Assembly: GCF_001653755.1 (NCBI RefSeq)
Contig: NZ_CP015125.1
Span: forward strand, 680,001-744,000
Direction: 5' to 3'
Source: Dokdonia donghaensis DSW-1
Lineage (GTDB): Bacteria; Bacteroidota; Bacteroidia; Flavobacteriales; Flavobacteriaceae
Length of the DNA: 64,000 nucleotides
The notes below the pieces were generated by a model that made no database searches, was not told where the DNA came from, and worked only from the letters and a program-made list of their open reading frames with translations. Both the position numbers and the translations under genes were made by a program. Below, piece after piece: positions 7,962-16,534 of the stretch (its first letter is position 1; each line of letters starts with the position of its first letter).

Positions 7962-8894
7962 ATGAGTAAATTGGTTATTGTTGGTTCTTGCGCTTTTGAT
8001 GCTATAGAAACACCTTTTGGAAAAACAGATAAAATTATTGGGGGAGCTTCTCCTTATATAGGACTTGCTGCGGCACAGTTTGATAATGTTGATCCAGCCA
8101 TTGTTGCCGTAGTAGGTGATGACTTCCCACAAGAGTATCTTGATTTTCTTGCAGAGAGAGGTATTAACACAGACGGAATAGAAGTTGTAAAAGGTGGTAA
8201 AACATTTTTCTGGAGTGGTAAGTATCACAATGATATGAACTCTAGAGATACACTAGCTACAGAGCTTAATGTACTAGCAGATTTTTCTCCTAAGGTTCCT
8301 GCATCTCATAAGGAAGCACCTATTGTAATGCTAGGTAACTTGCAACCACAAGTGCAACTTAGTGTTATCGAGCAAATGGATGTAAAGCCTAAGCTTGTGA
8401 TACTAGACACAATGAACTTCTGGATGGATATCGCGCTTGACGAGCTTAAAACTACGCTCAAAAAAGTAGATGTTATTACTATAAATGACGAGGAAGCACG
8501 CCAGTTAAGTGGTGAGTACTCTCTTGTGACTGCTGCAAAGAAGATTCACGAGATGGGGCCTAAGTATGTAGTCATTAAGAAGGGTGAGCACGGAGCACTT
8601 ATTTTTGAAGGTGATAAAATGTTTTTTGCGCCAGCACTGCCACTGTCTGACGTTTTTGACCCTACGGGAGCTGGAGACACCTTTGCAGGAGGATTTGCAG
8701 GTTATATTGCACAAGCAGGAGACACTTCTTTTGAAACAATGAAGACGGCTCTTATATATGGATCTTGTCTAGCATCCTTTACTGTAGAAAAATTTGGAAC
8801 AGAGCGATTACAATCTGTAACCCCAGAAGAAATCAAAGAAAGATTGCATCAGTTTAAACAACTTGTTCAATTTGACATAAACATAAACGACTAA
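7962..8894 (+). CDS. PfkB-family carbohydrate kinase
   Basis: This is a ribokinase-like sugar or nucleoside kinase of 310 residues. The C-terminal signature DPTGAGDTFAGGFAGY contains the anion hole and catalytic aspartate. The N-terminal GGASPYIGLAAAQF is the substrate-side glycine motif. The substrate cannot be read from sequence. It is followed by purF after a strong terminator, so it is probably transcribed alone even though the two genes are adjacent. Placement beside purF may hint at ribose or nucleoside metabolism, but that is inference. Confidence 0.9.
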   Translation: MSKLVIVGSCAFDAIETPFGKTDKIIGGASPYIGLAAAQFDNVDPAIVAVVGDDFPQEYLDFLAERGINTDGIEVVKGGKTFFWSGKYHNDMNSRDTLATELNVLADFSPKVPASHKEAPIVMLGNLQPQVQLSVIEQMDVKPKLVILDTMNFWMDIALDELKTTLKKVDVITINDEEARQLSGEYSLVTAAKKIHEMGPKYVVIKKGEHGALIFEGDKMFFAPALPLSDVFDPTGAGDTFAGGFAGYIAQAGDTSFETMKTALIYGSCLASFTVEKFGTERLQSVTPEEIKERLHQFKQLVQFDININD

Positions 8895-8899
8895 ATCCT

Positions 8900-8930
8900 G
8901 CGCTCCAATTTTTTGGAGCGCTTTTGTTTT
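8900..8930 (+). terminator. Rho-independent terminator after the PfkB kinase
   Basis: GCGCTCCAA (8900-8908) pairs with TTGGAGCGC (8913-8921) around a TTTT loop, followed by TTTTGTTTT. It overlaps the upstream in-frame ATG of purF at 8924, which argues for the purF start at 8939. Confidence 0.85.
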
Positions 8931-8938
8931 ATAAAGCT

Positions 8939-10837
8939 ATGAGTGACGCTATTAAGCACGAATGTGGTATTGCAGTAATAAGACTAAAAAAACCACTAGA
9001 ATTTTATAAAGAAAAATACGGTACCGCTTTTTACGGTGTAAACAAGATGTACCTTATGATGGAAAAACAGCACAACCGTGGTCAAGACGGAGCTGGTTTT
9101 GCCAGTATAAAACTAGATGTTGCTCCGGGTGAGCGTTACATCTCAAGACAGCGCTCTACGGCACAACAACCCATACAAGATATTTTTGCAGAGATTAATG
9201 GGCGTATCAATACCCTTATGACGGCAAATCCAGATAAAAAGGATGACGTAGCCTGGCAAAAAAGTAATGTCCCTTACATAGGTGAGCTACTATTAGGTCA
9301 CGTGCGCTATGGGACCTTTGGAAAAAACAGTGTAGAGAGTGTACACCCTTTCTTGCGTCAAAACAACTGGATGCACCGTAACCTCATAGTTGCGGGTAAT
9401 TTTAATATGACTAATGTAAACAAGCTTTTTAACAAGCTCGTTTCACTAGGACAGCACCCTAAGGAGCAAGCAGACACTATCACAGTGATGGAAAAGATAG
9501 GTCACTTTCTTGATGACGAGGTAGCAAAACTATATAAGAAACTTAAAAAGGAAGGTTTTAATAAACAGCAAGCCTCACCACAAATTGCAGAACGTCTTAA
9601 GGTTGCAAAAATCTTGCGTCGTGCCTCAAAAGATTGGGATGGCGGTTATGCAATGGCGGGACTTCTAGGTCACGGAGATGCATTTGTACTAAGAGATCCA
9701 GCAGGTATACGCCCAGCCTATTATTTTGAAAATGATGAGGTGGCCGTAGTAGCAAGTGAGCGCCCAGTTATACAAACAGCTTTTAACGTTCCTTTTGAGG
9801 AGGTAAAAGAGCTAGACCCAGGTGCAGCAGTTATTGTAAAGAAAAACGGAACACTTACTGTAGAGCAAATTTTAGAACCGCTTACGCGAAAAGCTTGTTC
9901 CTTTGAACGTATCTATTTCTCAAGAGGCTCTGATGCCGAAATATATAAAGAGCGTAAAATGCTAGGTCGTTTATTAATGCCACGTGTACTCGAAAGCATT
10001 AATCACGACACAAAAAACTCTGTATTCTCTTTTATACCTAACACTGCCGAAACATCATTTTATGGGATGGTAGAAGCAGCGCAAGATGAGCTCAATAGAC
10101 AAAAAGGACAAAAAATTCTCGCCGCAAAGGGAGACCTTACAGAAGCACAGCTCACAGAGATTTTATCACAGCGACTGCGTACCGAGAAGATAGCTATAAA
10201 AGATGCAAAGCTTCGTACGTTTATTACAGAAGATAGTAGTCGTGATGATCTAGTTGCTCACGTTTATGATGTCACCTACGGGGTAATAAAGCCAGAAGAC
10301 AAGCTAGTAATTATAGACGATAGTATCGTGCGAGGTACAACTCTTAAAAAGAGTATTATCAAAATGATGGCTCGTTTAAATCCAGCCAAAATCATTGTAG
10401 TATCAAGCGCCCCTCAGATTAGATATCCAGATTGTTATGGTATAGATATGGCGAGACTTGAAGATTTTATAGCATTTAGGGCTGCTATAGCTTTACTTAA
10501 AGACAATGGTAAGGAGGATCTTATAGATGAAGTATATAAACAATGTAAAGAACAAGTAGATCTTAAAGATAAGCACGTTAAGAACTATGTAAAGCGTATT
10601 TACGAACCATTTACACAGCGTGAGGTTTCTCAAAAAATAGCAGAGCTTCTCACAGATGACACTGTAAAAACCGAAGTAGAAATTATCTATCAAACGGTAG
10701 AGAGTCTACACAAAGCGTGTCCAGAAAACCTAGGAGACTGGTATTTTACCGGAGACTATCCTACTAACGGAGGACACCGCGTAGTTAATAGAGCTTTTAT
10801 AAACTTTGTAGAAGGAAATAAAGAAAGAGCCTATTAA
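8939..10837 (+). CDS. purF: Amidophosphoribosyltransferase, long form
   Basis: This catalyses the first committed step of purine synthesis, making phosphoribosylamine from PRPP and glutamine. The N-terminal glutaminase nucleophile is the cysteine in HECGIAVI. The phosphoribosyltransferase PRPP loop is KLVIIDDSIVRGTTL (about residues 455-470). The 632-residue product is some 120 residues longer than the E. coli enzyme. Extra segments lie in the glutaminase domain (after PGERYISRQ) and before the PRPP loop. The start at 8939 (MSDAIKHECG) is preferred to the in-frame ATG at 8924, because the latter lies inside the preceding terminator and the glutaminase cysteine sits near the N-terminus. A canonical short PurF elsewhere in the genome cannot be excluded. 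Confidence 0.93.
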   Translation: MSDAIKHECGIAVIRLKKPLEFYKEKYGTAFYGVNKMYLMMEKQHNRGQDGAGFASIKLDVAPGERYISRQRSTAQQPIQDIFAEINGRINTLMTANPDKKDDVAWQKSNVPYIGELLLGHVRYGTFGKNSVESVHPFLRQNNWMHRNLIVAGNFNMTNVNKLFNKLVSLGQHPKEQADTITVMEKIGHFLDDEVAKLYKKLKKEGFNKQQASPQIAERLKVAKILRRASKDWDGGYAMAGLLGHGDAFVLRDPAGIRPAYYFENDEVAVVASERPVIQTAFNVPFEEVKELDPGAAVIVKKNGTLTVEQILEPLTRKACSFERIYFSRGSDAEIYKERKMLGRLLMPRVLESINHDTKNSVFSFIPNTAETSFYGMVEAAQDELNRQKGQKILAAKGDLTEAQLTEILSQRLRTEKIAIKDAKLRTFITEDSSRDDLVAHVYDVTYGVIKPEDKLVIIDDSIVRGTTLKKSIIKMMARLNPAKIIVVSSAPQIRYPDCYGIDMARLEDFIAFRAAIALLKDNGKEDLIDEVYKQCKEQVDLKDKHVKNYVKRIYEPFTQREVSQKIAELLTDDTVKTEVEIIYQTVESLHKACPENLGDWYFTGDYPTNGGHRVVNRAFINFVEGNKERAY

Positions 10838-10991
10838 TGAGCTTCTTAAGAAAACCTTAAATTATTAAAAAACTGTGTATTTCGTCTAAAAATTGAGTTT
10901 TTTATCTAAAAATTAAGTAATACTTAAAAAATGACACCTATATTAGCAAAGCCATAACATAAGTAGGTTAAGTTAATGGTAGATTTGGGGC

Positions 10992-11021
10992 AAAAAAAGG
11001 TGGATCTTTCCGCCTTTTTTT
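10992..11021 (+). terminator. Terminator downstream of purF
   Basis: An A-tract, GGTGGA, a TCTT loop, TCCGCC (one G-T pair) and a T-tract form a hairpin flanked by A and T runs, usable in either direction. It lies 155 bases after purF. Confidence 0.6.
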
Positions 11022-11126
11022 ATGTGCTAATTTCACGCAAACTATGCAGTCAATTTCTTATTAGAAAAAATTCTGACTATGCCCCTTGACATACTTGCTT
11101 GAGAGTAGTATCAATGTCTCAAGAAT

Positions 11127-11161
11127 AAAAAAAGGACCACTCAATGAGTGGTCCTTTTTTT
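11127..11161. terminator. Bidirectional terminator at the sod 3' end
   Basis: GGACCACTC (11134-11142) pairs with GAGTGGTCC (11146-11154) around AAT, with an A-run on the left and a T-run on the right. It is 22 bases beyond the sod stop codon on the minus strand. Confidence 0.8.
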
Positions 11162-11182
11162 AAAGTATTAATAAGCTACCGC

Positions 11183-11791
11183 TTATTTGTTTTGAGCATA
11201 TAGAGCGCTTACTTTTTCCCAGTTTATTACATTAAAAAATGCATTTACATAATCTGGACGTCTGTTTTGATAATTAAGGTAGTATGCGTGCTCCCATACA
11301 TCAAGTCCTAAGATAGGAGTTCCTCCACAACCTACTTTAGGCATAAGTGGGTTATCTTGATTAGGTGTTGAGCAAACCTCAACTTTTCCACCTTCGTGCA
11401 CACATAGCCAAGCCCATCCTGAACCAAACTGTCCTCCTGCTGCAGATGAGAACTTGTCTTTAAAAGACTCAAAGTTTCCGTAAGCCGCGTTTATAGCCTC
11501 TGCAAGTTCACCCGTAGGCTCTCCTCCACCGTCTGGAGACATAACTTCCCAAAAAAGTCTGTGGTTATAAAAACCTCCACCATTGTTACGTACAGCAGTG
11601 TTAGACATATCTAGGTTAATAAGTATATTTTCTATAGTCTTACCTTCAAGGTCTGTTCCCTCTATGGCATTGTTAAGTTTATTAGTATATCCAGCGTGGT
11701 GCTTGCCGTGGTGGATCTCCATAGTCTTTGCATCTATGTTAGGCTCTAGAGCATCTTTTGCATACGGTAATTCTGGTAAGGTAAATGACAT
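11183..11791 (-). CDS. Superoxide dismutase, Fe/Mn family
   Basis: This 202-residue cytoplasmic enzyme converts superoxide to peroxide and oxygen. The four metal ligands are visible: H27 (MEIHHGKHH), H77 (GGGFYNHRLFW), D164 and H168 (GLDVWEHAYYL). Active-site motifs GSGWAWL and the LGLDVWEHAYYLNYQNRR segment are intact. Fe versus Mn preference cannot be decided by eye; the GGGFYNH context leans to the Mn or cambialistic group. It is monocistronic, with its own terminator. Confidence 0.95.
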   Translation of the reverse strand: MSFTLPELPYAKDALEPNIDAKTMEIHHGKHHAGYTNKLNNAIEGTDLEGKTIENILINLDMSNTAVRNNGGGFYNHRLFWEVMSPDGGGEPTGELAEAINAAYGNFESFKDKFSSAAGGQFGSGWAWLCVHEGGKVEVCSTPNQDNPLMPKVGCGGTPILGLDVWEHAYYLNYQNRRPDYVNAFFNVINWEKVSALYAQNK

Positions 11792-11886
11792 TTCTCTTTC
11801 GTTTTTGGTTAAACTTCAATTCTGATTTTAACAAAGTTACATAAAGTAAGGTATTCTTTATGTTATAGAATTCTTATAAATAGGTG

Positions 11887-11906
11887 TACGCTTTCGCGAA
11901 AGCGTA
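11887..11906. repeat. Dispersed palindrome, perfect copy upstream of sod
   Basis: A 20/20 match to TACGCTTTCGCGAAAGCGTA, in the region between the divergent sod and AddA-like genes. Confidence 0.95.
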
Positions 11907-11949
11907 ATAAAACATAACAAATTAACGCAACCGTTTAGAAATTAAAGGT

Positions 11950-12046
11950 CTTATAATTATAGACATTCATTTTAGGGGTATTATAGGTGTCTATATAATT
12001 ATTAGGTTGAGGTTTGACAAAGCCACCCATAAAGGTGGCTTTTTGC
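11950..12046 (+). ncRNA. Putative structured RNA or leader upstream of the AddA-like gene
   Basis: On the plus strand TAATTATAGACA (11954-11965) can pair with TGTCTATATAATTA (11988-12001) with a two-base bulge, enclosing a 22-base loop with GGGG. Next comes a strong terminator hairpin (12019-12042) and TTTT. No plus-strand gene lies between the purF terminator and this hairpin, so the terminator needs another transcript. The candidates are a small RNA of about 100 nt or an attenuated leader of the helicase gene at 12059. No known RNA family is recognised. Confidence 0.4.
12019..12046 (+). terminator. Orphan terminator just before the AddA-like gene
   Basis: AAAGCCACC (12019-12027) pairs with GGTGGCTTT (12034-12042), followed by TT. 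It lies 13 bases before the chosen start of the helicase gene and excludes the upstream in-frame start at 12014. Confidence 0.75.
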
Positions 12047-12058
12047 TATCTTAGTGCT

Positions 12059-15000
12059 ATGACCGAAAAGAATACATTTATTGTGCTCAATGCCTCTGCA
12101 GGATCTGGTAAAACATATAGTCTTGTAAAGCAATACATCACTACGCTTCTTAAAAGTAAGGATCCTAATAAGTTTAGACATTTACTTGCAATCACTTTTA
12201 CAAACAAGGCAGTTGCCGAGATGAAAAACAGAGTGCTAGAAACTCTTAAAGCCATAGGTGATTATAAGCAGGGTGATAAACCAGATATGCTAGATGATCT
12301 GGCTAGCGCTAGTAACTTACCGGTAGATGATGTGGTGCATAAATCAAAGGAGATTCTCAATAGAATTTTACATAATTATGCTGCTTTTGATATTGTTACG
12401 ATTGATACACTTACGCATAGAATTATACGCACCTTTGCAAAAGATCTTAATATCTCTAGCAGTTTTGAAGTGTCCCTAGATCAAAAAACGCTCAGCGCAC
12501 AAGCTGTAGATGCTCTTGTTGCAAAAGTGGGTGTAGATGATACCATTACTAAGGTGCTCGTAGATTTTGCTCTTGAAAAAGCAGATGATGATAAAAGCTG
12601 GGATATAAGTAGAGATTTACTAGAAATTGCCACGCTATTACATAATGAAAATGATCTCAAGGCGCTAGAACTTCTTAAAAGCAAATCATTATCAGACTTT
12701 GATGAGCTTGCTACATTTCTTAACACTCAAATTAAGTCTCTGGCTAGTAAACAGCAAGAAACGGGTAAAAGCCTTTTAGACTTTATACACACATTAGGTC
12801 TAGATCAAAAAAGTTTTGCCAGCGGCTATTACTATAAGTTTATAGTACAAGTAGCTAGTGGCACAAAAGGTCTAAAATATTCTGGTTCTGGTTATAAAGA
12901 CAATATCGAGGAGTATGCATTTTACACAAAGGGACAAAAAGATGATATAAAATCTATAATAGATGCAAATAGAAATCGCTTTGTAGACGACTTTTTAAAA
13001 CTAAAATCTCTTGCCTCGAAGCAAAAGAAGTATGAGGCTTTTCGCTCTAAGCTTATACCACTTTCTGTTTTACACCTTATTAAAAAGGAGCTCGACCTTA
13101 TTAAGGAAGAAGAAAATGTATTGCTTATATCAGATTTTAATGCCCTTATTTCAAAATCGCTTAAAGATCAACCTGCTGCATTTTTATATGAGCGGCTCGG
13201 TGAGCGATATACAAATTACTTTATAGATGAGTTTCAAGATACCTCTGTGATGCAGTGGGACAATCTCGTCCCACTTATAGATAATACGATAAGTAGCGCC
13301 TCTAGTGATGAAGTAAGCAATTCTTTATTACTCGTAGGTGATCCAAAACAAGCAATATATAGATGGCGCGGTGGTGAGGCAGAGCAGTTTATTGCTCTTA
13401 GCCACCAGATTAATCCTTTTACCACAGAGGCTACCGTAGCTCGCCTAGACACTAACTATAGAAGTAATGAGTCTATTATTCATTTTAATAATAGTTTTTT
13501 TACACACCTTGCCGTACACTTTAATAATGAGCTCTATAGTGAGATTTATAAAATAGATAATGCACAAGGCACAACTAGCAAAAAGAATGGATATGTTTCC
13601 CTAGAGTTTATCGATTATGAGAATAACGAAGAGTCAGACCTTCTGTACCCAGAAAGAATTATAGAAATCATTAATGAAGTTACGACTCAAGGGTACTTGC
13701 ACTCAGATATTTGTATTCTTACAAGAAGTAATAAACACGGTACACACATTGCTCAAGTTTTACAAGAGGCAGGTACAGAGGTTGTCTCCTCAGAGAGTTT
13801 ACTTATCGAAAATTCTCCTACCGTGCAGTTTATACACAACTTTATCACAATGCTTTCTTTTCCTAAACAATTAGAGTATAGACTTGCTGTACTTTACTTT
13901 TTAGGAACACATTATACTATAAAGGACACCCATAATTTTTACAGTACTCATACGGCTAGCACATTATCAGAATTTTTAGAGCAGCTCAAAGCTTTTGATG
14001 TTTTTATACATCTCGATTACTTAAAAAACCTCTCTCTTTATGAGTATATAGAGTACGTTATACGCTCCTTTTACTTAGCTCCAATATCTGATGCATATGT
14101 AGTGGCATACCTCGATCTGGCTTATAATTATGCTCAAGCACACAGTGGTGGTGTTTTAGGTTTTATAGACTACTGGGAAGAAAAAAGAGAAAAAGCAAGT
14201 ATCGTAGCACCAGCACAAGACAATGCTGTGCAGATAATGAGTATTCATAAATCAAAAGGGCTTGAGTTTCCAGTAGTTATATATCCTTATGCAGACTCAG
14301 ACTTGTATCGCACTCGTGGCGAGCACCAGTGGTTCCCTATGGAAAATGAAGATATTAATGGTTTTAACACTTTAATGGTCCCACATAATAATGCGCTTAA
14401 CGATTTTGGAGAGGCTGGCATAGCGCTTTTCGAAAAAAGAAACAATGAGCAACAATTTGACACCATAAATGTACTTTATGTAGCACTCACTCGTGCCTCA
14501 GAGCGGTTATATGTGTTATCACGCTTTCGCGAAAGCGTAAAAAAAATAGGTTCATATAGTGACCTTTTTATCGATTATCTTCAAAACAACAATTTGTGGA
14601 ATAACGACCAGCGAGAATATAGTTTTGGCAGCAAAACAGCCGCTATTAAAAAAAACAAAACTTCTGATTATCAAAATTTTACACCCACCATTCGGTCTAC
14701 AGCCAGAGAAGAGTTAGGTATACAAGTAATTACTCAGGCTAGTTTTCTATGGGATGAGAAAAAGCAAAATGCAATTACTTATGGTAATCTCATACACGAG
14801 TTAATGGCCGCTGTTACAAACCACAATACAATTACAGCCGTAGTTGATGATGCTGTGCGCCACGGTATCATACCTCAAGAAAGCCGAAAGGTTATGACGG
14901 GCATAATGAATCAGGTTGTCTCACATCCAGACCTAAAGTTATTTTTTGAAGAAGAAAACACCGTTTACAATGAACGTATGATACTTGCCAGTGATGGTCG

Positions 15001-15196
15001 TTTTCACATACCTGATCGTGTTGTAGTTACTGCAGACGGAAGTACTATAATTATAGACTATAAAACGGGTGCCCATAACTACTCTTATGCAAAACAACTT
15101 GCAACCTACGCCGGGTTATATCAAGAGATGGGTTATGACGTAACTCATAAACTGCTTGTTTATATAGACAGCACTATAGAAGTAGTCGCAGTTTAA
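12059..15196 (+). CDS. UvrD-like helicase-nuclease (AddA/RecB type)
   Basis: This 1045-residue recombination helicase is expected to process double-strand breaks with an AddB-like partner. Walker A is NASAGSGKT (K18), motif Ia FTNKAVAEMK, motif II FIDEFQDTS, motif III LVGDPKQAIYRWRGGE and motif IV LDTNYRSN. Motif V is IMSIHKSKGLEFPVV and motif VI VLYVALTRASERLY. The C-terminus has a PD-(D/E)xK nuclease (YGNLIHELM, IPDRVVV, IIIDYKTG). The start at 12059 (MTEKNTF) is chosen because 12014 lies in a terminator. The palindrome is in frame at codons 822-827 (RFRESV), just after motif VI. The AddB-like gene lies 2.8 kb downstream, with kbl and ompA between them. Confidence 0.9.
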   Translation: MTEKNTFIVLNASAGSGKTYSLVKQYITTLLKSKDPNKFRHLLAITFTNKAVAEMKNRVLETLKAIGDYKQGDKPDMLDDLASASNLPVDDVVHKSKEILNRILHNYAAFDIVTIDTLTHRIIRTFAKDLNISSSFEVSLDQKTLSAQAVDALVAKVGVDDTITKVLVDFALEKADDDKSWDISRDLLEIATLLHNENDLKALELLKSKSLSDFDELATFLNTQIKSLASKQQETGKSLLDFIHTLGLDQKSFASGYYYKFIVQVASGTKGLKYSGSGYKDNIEEYAFYTKGQKDDIKSIIDANRNRFVDDFLKLKSLASKQKKYEAFRSKLIPLSVLHLIKKELDLIKEEENVLLISDFNALISKSLKDQPAAFLYERLGERYTNYFIDEFQDTSVMQWDNLVPLIDNTISSASSDEVSNSLLLVGDPKQAIYRWRGGEAEQFIALSHQINPFTTEATVARLDTNYRSNESIIHFNNSFFTHLAVHFNNELYSEIYKIDNAQGTTSKKNGYVSLEFIDYENNEESDLLYPERIIEIINEVTTQGYLHSDICILTRSNKHGTHIAQVLQEAGTEVVSSESLLIENSPTVQFIHNFITMLSFPKQLEYRLAVLYFLGTHYTIKDTHNFYSTHTASTLSEFLEQLKAFDVFIHLDYLKNLSLYEYIEYVIRSFYLAPISDAYVVAYLDLAYNYAQAHSGGVLGFIDYWEEKREKASIVAPAQDNAVQIMSIHKSKGLEFPVVIYPYADSDLYRTRGEHQWFPMENEDINGFNTLMVPHNNALNDFGEAGIALFEKRNNEQQFDTINVLYVALTRASERLYVLSRFRESVKKIGSYSDLFIDYLQNNNLWNNDQREYSFGSKTAAIKKNKTSDYQNFTPTIRSTAREELGIQVITQASFLWDEKKQNAITYGNLIHELMAAVTNHNTITAVVDDAVRHGIIPQESRKVMTGIMNQVVSHPDLKLFFEEENTVYNERMILASDGRFHIPDRVVVTADGSTIIIDYKTGAHNYSYAKQLATYAGLYQEMGYDVTHKLLVYIDSTIEVVAV
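14520..14539. repeat. Dispersed palindrome, copy inside the AddA-like gene
   Basis: A 19/20 match (first base C). It is read as RFRESV between motif VI and the linker to the nuclease domain. Confidence 0.9.
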
Positions 15197-15220
15197 TACC
15201 TTTGTAAAAAACAAACACAT

Positions 15221-16414
15221 ATGTACGGTAGTATACAACAACACTTACAAAAAGAACTTGCAGAAATTAAAGATGCAGGACTATATAAAAAAGAGCGCAT
15301 TATCACATCTCCTCAAGATGCGGTAATCACAATTTCTACAGGAGAAGAGGTAATAAACTTTTGTGCAAATAACTATTTAGGGCTGTCATCACACCCAGAA
15401 GTAATACAGGCTGCAAAGGACACTATGGATACTCACGGTTTTGGGATGAGTTCTGTACGTTTTATTTGTGGTACACAAGACATACATAAAGAATTAGAGC
15501 AGCGTATTGCCAAATTTTATGGAACAGAAGATACCATATTATATGCTGCAGCCTTTGATGCAAATGGTGGTGTTTTTGAGCCGCTACTAGGTAAGGAAGA
15601 TGCGATTATATCTGACTCGCTTAATCACGCTTCTATAATAGACGGGGTACGCCTTTGTAAAGCTGCTAGATATCGCTATGCAAATAATGATATGGCAGAT
15701 CTAGAAGAGCAACTTAAAAAAGCAAATGAAAATGGTGCTCGCCACAAAATTATAGTTACAGATGGTGTGTTCTCAATGGACGGTCTTGTTGCTCCACTAG
15801 ATGAGATTTGTGATCTAGCAGATAAGTATGACGCTCTTGTAATGATAGATGAATGTCACGCTACAGGTTTTATAGGTGAGCGCGGTATAGGTACGCTAGA
15901 AGAAAAAGGTGTTTTAGGTCGTGTAGATATTATTACTGGCACATTAGGTAAGGCACTAGGTGGCGCAATGGGAGGATATACAACTGCAAAAAAAGAGGTT
16001 ATAGAAATACTACGCCAGCGTAGTCGTCCTTACTTATTTTCAAATTCTCTTGCTCCAGCCATTGTAGGTGCTTCAATAAAAGTCTTAGATTTATTAGAAA
16101 AAGACACTTCTTTACGAGATAAGCTAGCAGAAAACACAGCATATTTCAAAAAAGGAATGAAAAAAGCGGGTTTTGATATTATAGATGGAGACTCTGCAAT
16201 TGTTCCTGTAATGCTCTATGATGCAAAGCTCTCTCAAGATATGGCAGACGCACTTTTAGAAGAAGGTATATATGTGATAGGCTTCTTCTTCCCCGTGGTA
16301 CCAAAGGGAAAGGCACGCATTCGTGTACAATTGAGTGCTGCTCATTCTATTGAACATCTTGATGCTGCGATAGCAGCTTTTACAAAAGTGGGAAAAGATT
16401 TAAAAGTAATTTAA
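15221..16414 (+). CDS. kbl: Glycine C-acetyltransferase (2-amino-3-ketobutyrate CoA ligase)
   Basis: This PLP enzyme cleaves 2-amino-3-oxobutanoate with CoA to glycine and acetyl-CoA in threonine breakdown. It has 397 residues, the family norm. The PLP lysine is K244 in TGTLGKALGGAMGGYT. The cofactor aspartate motif is MIDECHATGFIG and the N-terminal substrate loop is NFCANNYLGLSSHP. The family also includes 8-amino-7-oxononanoate and serine palmitoyl synthases. The N-terminal MYGSIQQHLQKEL and the length favour Kbl. No threonine dehydrogenase gene is adjacent. Confidence 0.93.
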   Translation: MYGSIQQHLQKELAEIKDAGLYKKERIITSPQDAVITISTGEEVINFCANNYLGLSSHPEVIQAAKDTMDTHGFGMSSVRFICGTQDIHKELEQRIAKFYGTEDTILYAAAFDANGGVFEPLLGKEDAIISDSLNHASIIDGVRLCKAARYRYANNDMADLEEQLKKANENGARHKIIVTDGVFSMDGLVAPLDEICDLADKYDALVMIDECHATGFIGERGIGTLEEKGVLGRVDIITGTLGKALGGAMGGYTTAKKEVIEILRQRSRPYLFSNSLAPAIVGASIKVLDLLEKDTSLRDKLAENTAYFKKGMKKAGFDIIDGDSAIVPVMLYDAKLSQDMADALLEEGIYVIGFFFPVVPKGKARIRVQLSAAHSIEHLDAAIAAFTKVGKDLKVI

Positions 16415-16470
16415 ACGGTCCTTACCCCCTGTTTGTAAGGGAGGTTTGGAAAAATTTAGTACTTTTAGCT

Positions 16471-16500
16471 TTGTTGATTAATTTTAACAACTTACTTTTG
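16471..16500 (+). promoter_or_regulatory. Bacteroidota-type promoter of ompA
   Basis: TTG (16471-16473), exactly 19 bases, then TACTTTTG (16493-16500) is a textbook fit to the Bacteroidota consensus. It lies 34 bases before the ompA ATG. Confidence 0.7.
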
Positions 16501-16534
16501 TCGGTAATTAACACTTAAAATTTAAGACTAAACA

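Larger units (their letters stand above)
10838..11182. other. Intergenic region between purF and sod
   Basis: These 345 bases hold no convincing ORF. They contain a terminator-like hairpin for purF (10992-11021) and a hairpin serving the convergent sod gene (11127-11161). The rest is AT-rich. Confidence 0.6.

Noticed and set aside
9887..9906. CCGCTTACGCGAAAAGC in purF as a palindrome copy
   Set aside because: Only the core and part of the left arm match. A chance match within a coding sequence cannot be excluded.
12014..12058. Longer start of the AddA-like protein
   Set aside because: These 45 bases form a strong terminator hairpin, and the residues are not family-like.
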